Source of the DNA: GCA-2862545 sp047609825 | GTDB lineage: Bacteria; Myxococcota_A; UBA796; GCA-2862545 | Direction of reading: 5' to 3' | Assembly: GCA_047609825.1 (NCBI GenBank) | Contig: JBLFXJ010000097.1 | Location: 1-22,880, forward strand | DNA: 22,880 nucleotides | Shown here: piece after piece, positions 22,601-22,880 of the stretch | Numbering within the stretch: position 1 is the stretch's first letter | Layout of the letters: each line of letters starts with the position of its first letter | The notes under the pieces: model-generated | Told to the model about the DNA's origin: nothing | The model's database searches: none | Seen by the model: only the letters and a program-made list of their open reading frames with translations | Program-made: the position numbers and the translations under genes

Positions 22601-22786
22601 TCGACCTCCGCGGGCGCCGAAGTCCAGCGCCCGCTGGCCACCGTGGTGATCGGTGGCCTGGTGACCAGCACCCTGCTGACGCTGTTCGTGCTGCCGACGC
22701 TGTATGCCCGGTGGATGCCGGCAACGCCGAAGACCGCGGACGGCGTCACCGAGCCGGAGGCAGCGGGGTCGCCCACCGACGATTGA
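19604..22786 (+). CDS. czcA: Heavy-metal RND efflux pump, CzcA type
   Basis: This 1060-residue protein is the normal length for HME-RND pumps. It opens with a cytoplasmic N terminus and first membrane helix (I-V-L-I-G-V-V-L-W-V-V-L-G), then L-P-I-D-A-V-P-D-V-T-N-V-Q-V-Q. This is followed by two large periplasmic loops and two sets of membrane helices. The proton-relay helix carries D414-F-G-x3-D420-G-x5-E427-N428, the pattern associated with pumps for divalent cations such as Zn, Co and Cd (CzcA), in contrast to the Cu/Ag pump CusA. T-G-R-A-E-I-A-T-D-P-M in the periplasmic part also fits CzcA. The ATG at 19604 overlaps the adaptor gene by 11 bp. No lesions are seen. The exact substrate is inferred. 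Confidence 0.92.
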   Translation: MRTEDEALLAPSGPGVLDRFLAAVLRNKAIVLIGVVLWVVLGTRAAQQLPIDAVPDVTNVQVQILTNSPALSPLEVERFVTWPVETAMSGLPETEEIRSLSRFGLSVVTVVFEEGTDLWWARQLVAERLADARENIPDGYGDPEIGPPSTGLGEIFQFEVRAEDGFDHTLMDLREVLEWQVAPRLRSVSGVVEINAFGGELRTYQVEVRPERLVAHGLLLADVFEALSTNNLTVGGGYLQRGREQMLVRGTALFEDLDDIASVSVSTTPEGTPITIGALGEVGFAPLIRQGAVTRDGRGEAVIGIAMMGYGENARVVAEALAEAVEELRPSLPEGVAIDVFYDRTDLVDRTIATVQKNLLEGGLLVVAVLFLLLGNVRGGIVVAVAIPLSMLFAFIGMVLSGLSGNLMSLGAIDFGIIVDGSVVMVENVVRVVGNRRREGKPIDDSVILGAVREVARPVVFAVGIIILVYLPLLALTGIEGKMFGPMALTVVFALIGSLIIAMTLVPVLSSIFLKEASAKETWAMRLAHRLYDPLLGRALRHPHRVGILAFVGFTLSLGLAPLLGAEFVPKLDEGSIALQIIRPPSVSLEESLAQATSVEQVLLDRFPDEALTVISRTGRAEIATDPMGVDFSDVYVMLKPQDGWTRGSNQAELVVAMQEELQASVPGVNFSFSQPIELRVNELIEGVRSDVALFLYGEDLAQLKQVGDGLVRRLSSIDGAQDVKAEKLAGLPILEVKVDRRAIARLGIDARDVLDAIETVGGRPAGEVLVGQRRFGLQVRFPESVRSDPETLSRVLVGAHGGAQVPLGQVATFTVDQGPLQIGRENVQRRLTIEMNVRGRDVAGFVAEAQQRIADEGLVSSGVLPEWGGSFENLQEASGRLAVLVPLVLLLIFVLLQANFRSTRVTLLVYANVPLAVTGGLVALFLRGLPLSISAAVGFIALFGIAVMNGVVLVSCILDLQGEGLRPVDAALEGARRRLRPVLMTALTDAIGFLPMAISTSAGAEVQRPLATVVIGGLVTSTLLTLFVLPTLYARWMPATPKTADGVTEPEAAGSPTDD

Positions 22787-22880
22787 GGCGCCGCGGCCCA
22801 GCAGAGTTGGCCGGGGGGGCCGGATGCGCCGCGTGCTCGGACCCGGGTCCGCCCGCGGTGCCTGACCCCGCCGCGGACTT
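22787..22880. other. Downstream region with GC-rich dyads
   Basis: No gene is seen after the pump. The stretch holds the second palindrome and a long imperfect inverted repeat whose outer arms are GTCCGC (22847-22852) and GCGGAC (22873-22878). A terminator is possible but the window ends two bases later. Confidence 0.3.
22838..22851. promoter_or_regulatory. Perfect palindrome CGGACCCGGGTCCG, copy 2
   Basis: Identical to 16738-16751; it lies 51 bp after the czcA stop. It could be an operator for a following gene, part of a terminator, or an operon-flanking repeat. Confidence 0.35.

Noticed and set aside
1..22880. CRISPR array, tRNA or rRNA genes
   Set aside because: I saw no regularly spaced repeats, no cloverleaf-like segments with a T-loop GTTCRANNC pattern, and no rRNA-like sequence while reading; a covariance-model search was not possible.

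Overview
This is a very GC-rich window from a proteobacterium-like genome. I infer a Myxococcota (delta-proteobacterial) host, probably an environmental or uncultured member. The reasons are the many short-signal lipoproteins, an SO2930-type diheme cytochrome, a ferritin-like lipoprotein, a DUF4876/lamin-tail-like lipoprotein, RCC1 and FG-GAP repeat fragments, and a glycine-rich secreted protein. No marker gene fixes the taxonomy.

Region 1 (about 1-4.7 kb) is an accessory island. It opens with the C-terminal end of a transposase and continues with a two-gene AbiE-type toxin-antitoxin operon (abiEi 600-1184 and abiEii 1181-2152, overlapping by GTGA). The same 14-bp direct repeat lies on both sides of that operon. 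Next comes an uncharacterised gene of about 1.4 kb whose first 23 codons are in another frame and meet the main frame at a CTC-TGA site. The island ends with an IS91-like transposase remnant and a 5'-truncated FG-GAP fragment that stops inside a GGGGTCTGACCCC palindrome.

Region 2 (4.9-7.6 kb) is a translationally coupled pair. The first gene is a three-domain peptidoglycan hydrolase (lysozyme-like, PG-binding, CHAP); the second is an unknown protein of about 298 residues. Both carry lesions: a one-base deletion and a TGA at a probable Trp codon in the first, and a TGA at a probable Trp codon in the second. I read this as a decaying, or mis-sequenced, cell-wall-toxin or lysis module.

Region 3 (7.7-16.5 kb) looks like ordinary chromosome. 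It holds a glycine-rich secreted protein, a small lipoprotein, a DEAD-box RNA helicase with a DbpA-type C-terminal domain, an SO2930-family diheme cytochrome lipoprotein divergent from a ferritin-like diiron lipoprotein, a PnbB/DUF4863-like cupin protein, a DUF4876-like lipoprotein, and a MORN-like secreted protein. Convergent gene pairs share hairpins that sit on the stop codons.

Region 4 (16.5-22.9 kb) begins with a frameshifted RCC1-repeat remnant carrying three tandem 7-bp units. It continues with a four-gene heavy-metal efflux operon: a His-rich small exported protein, a CzcC/TolC outer-membrane channel, a His-rich CzcB-type adaptor, and a CzcA-type RND pump with the motif DFG-x3-DG-x5-EN. 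Together these would span inner membrane, periplasm and outer membrane and export divalent cations such as Zn, Co or Cd. A perfect 14-bp palindrome, CGGACCCGGGTCCG, lies upstream of the first gene and again just after the last.
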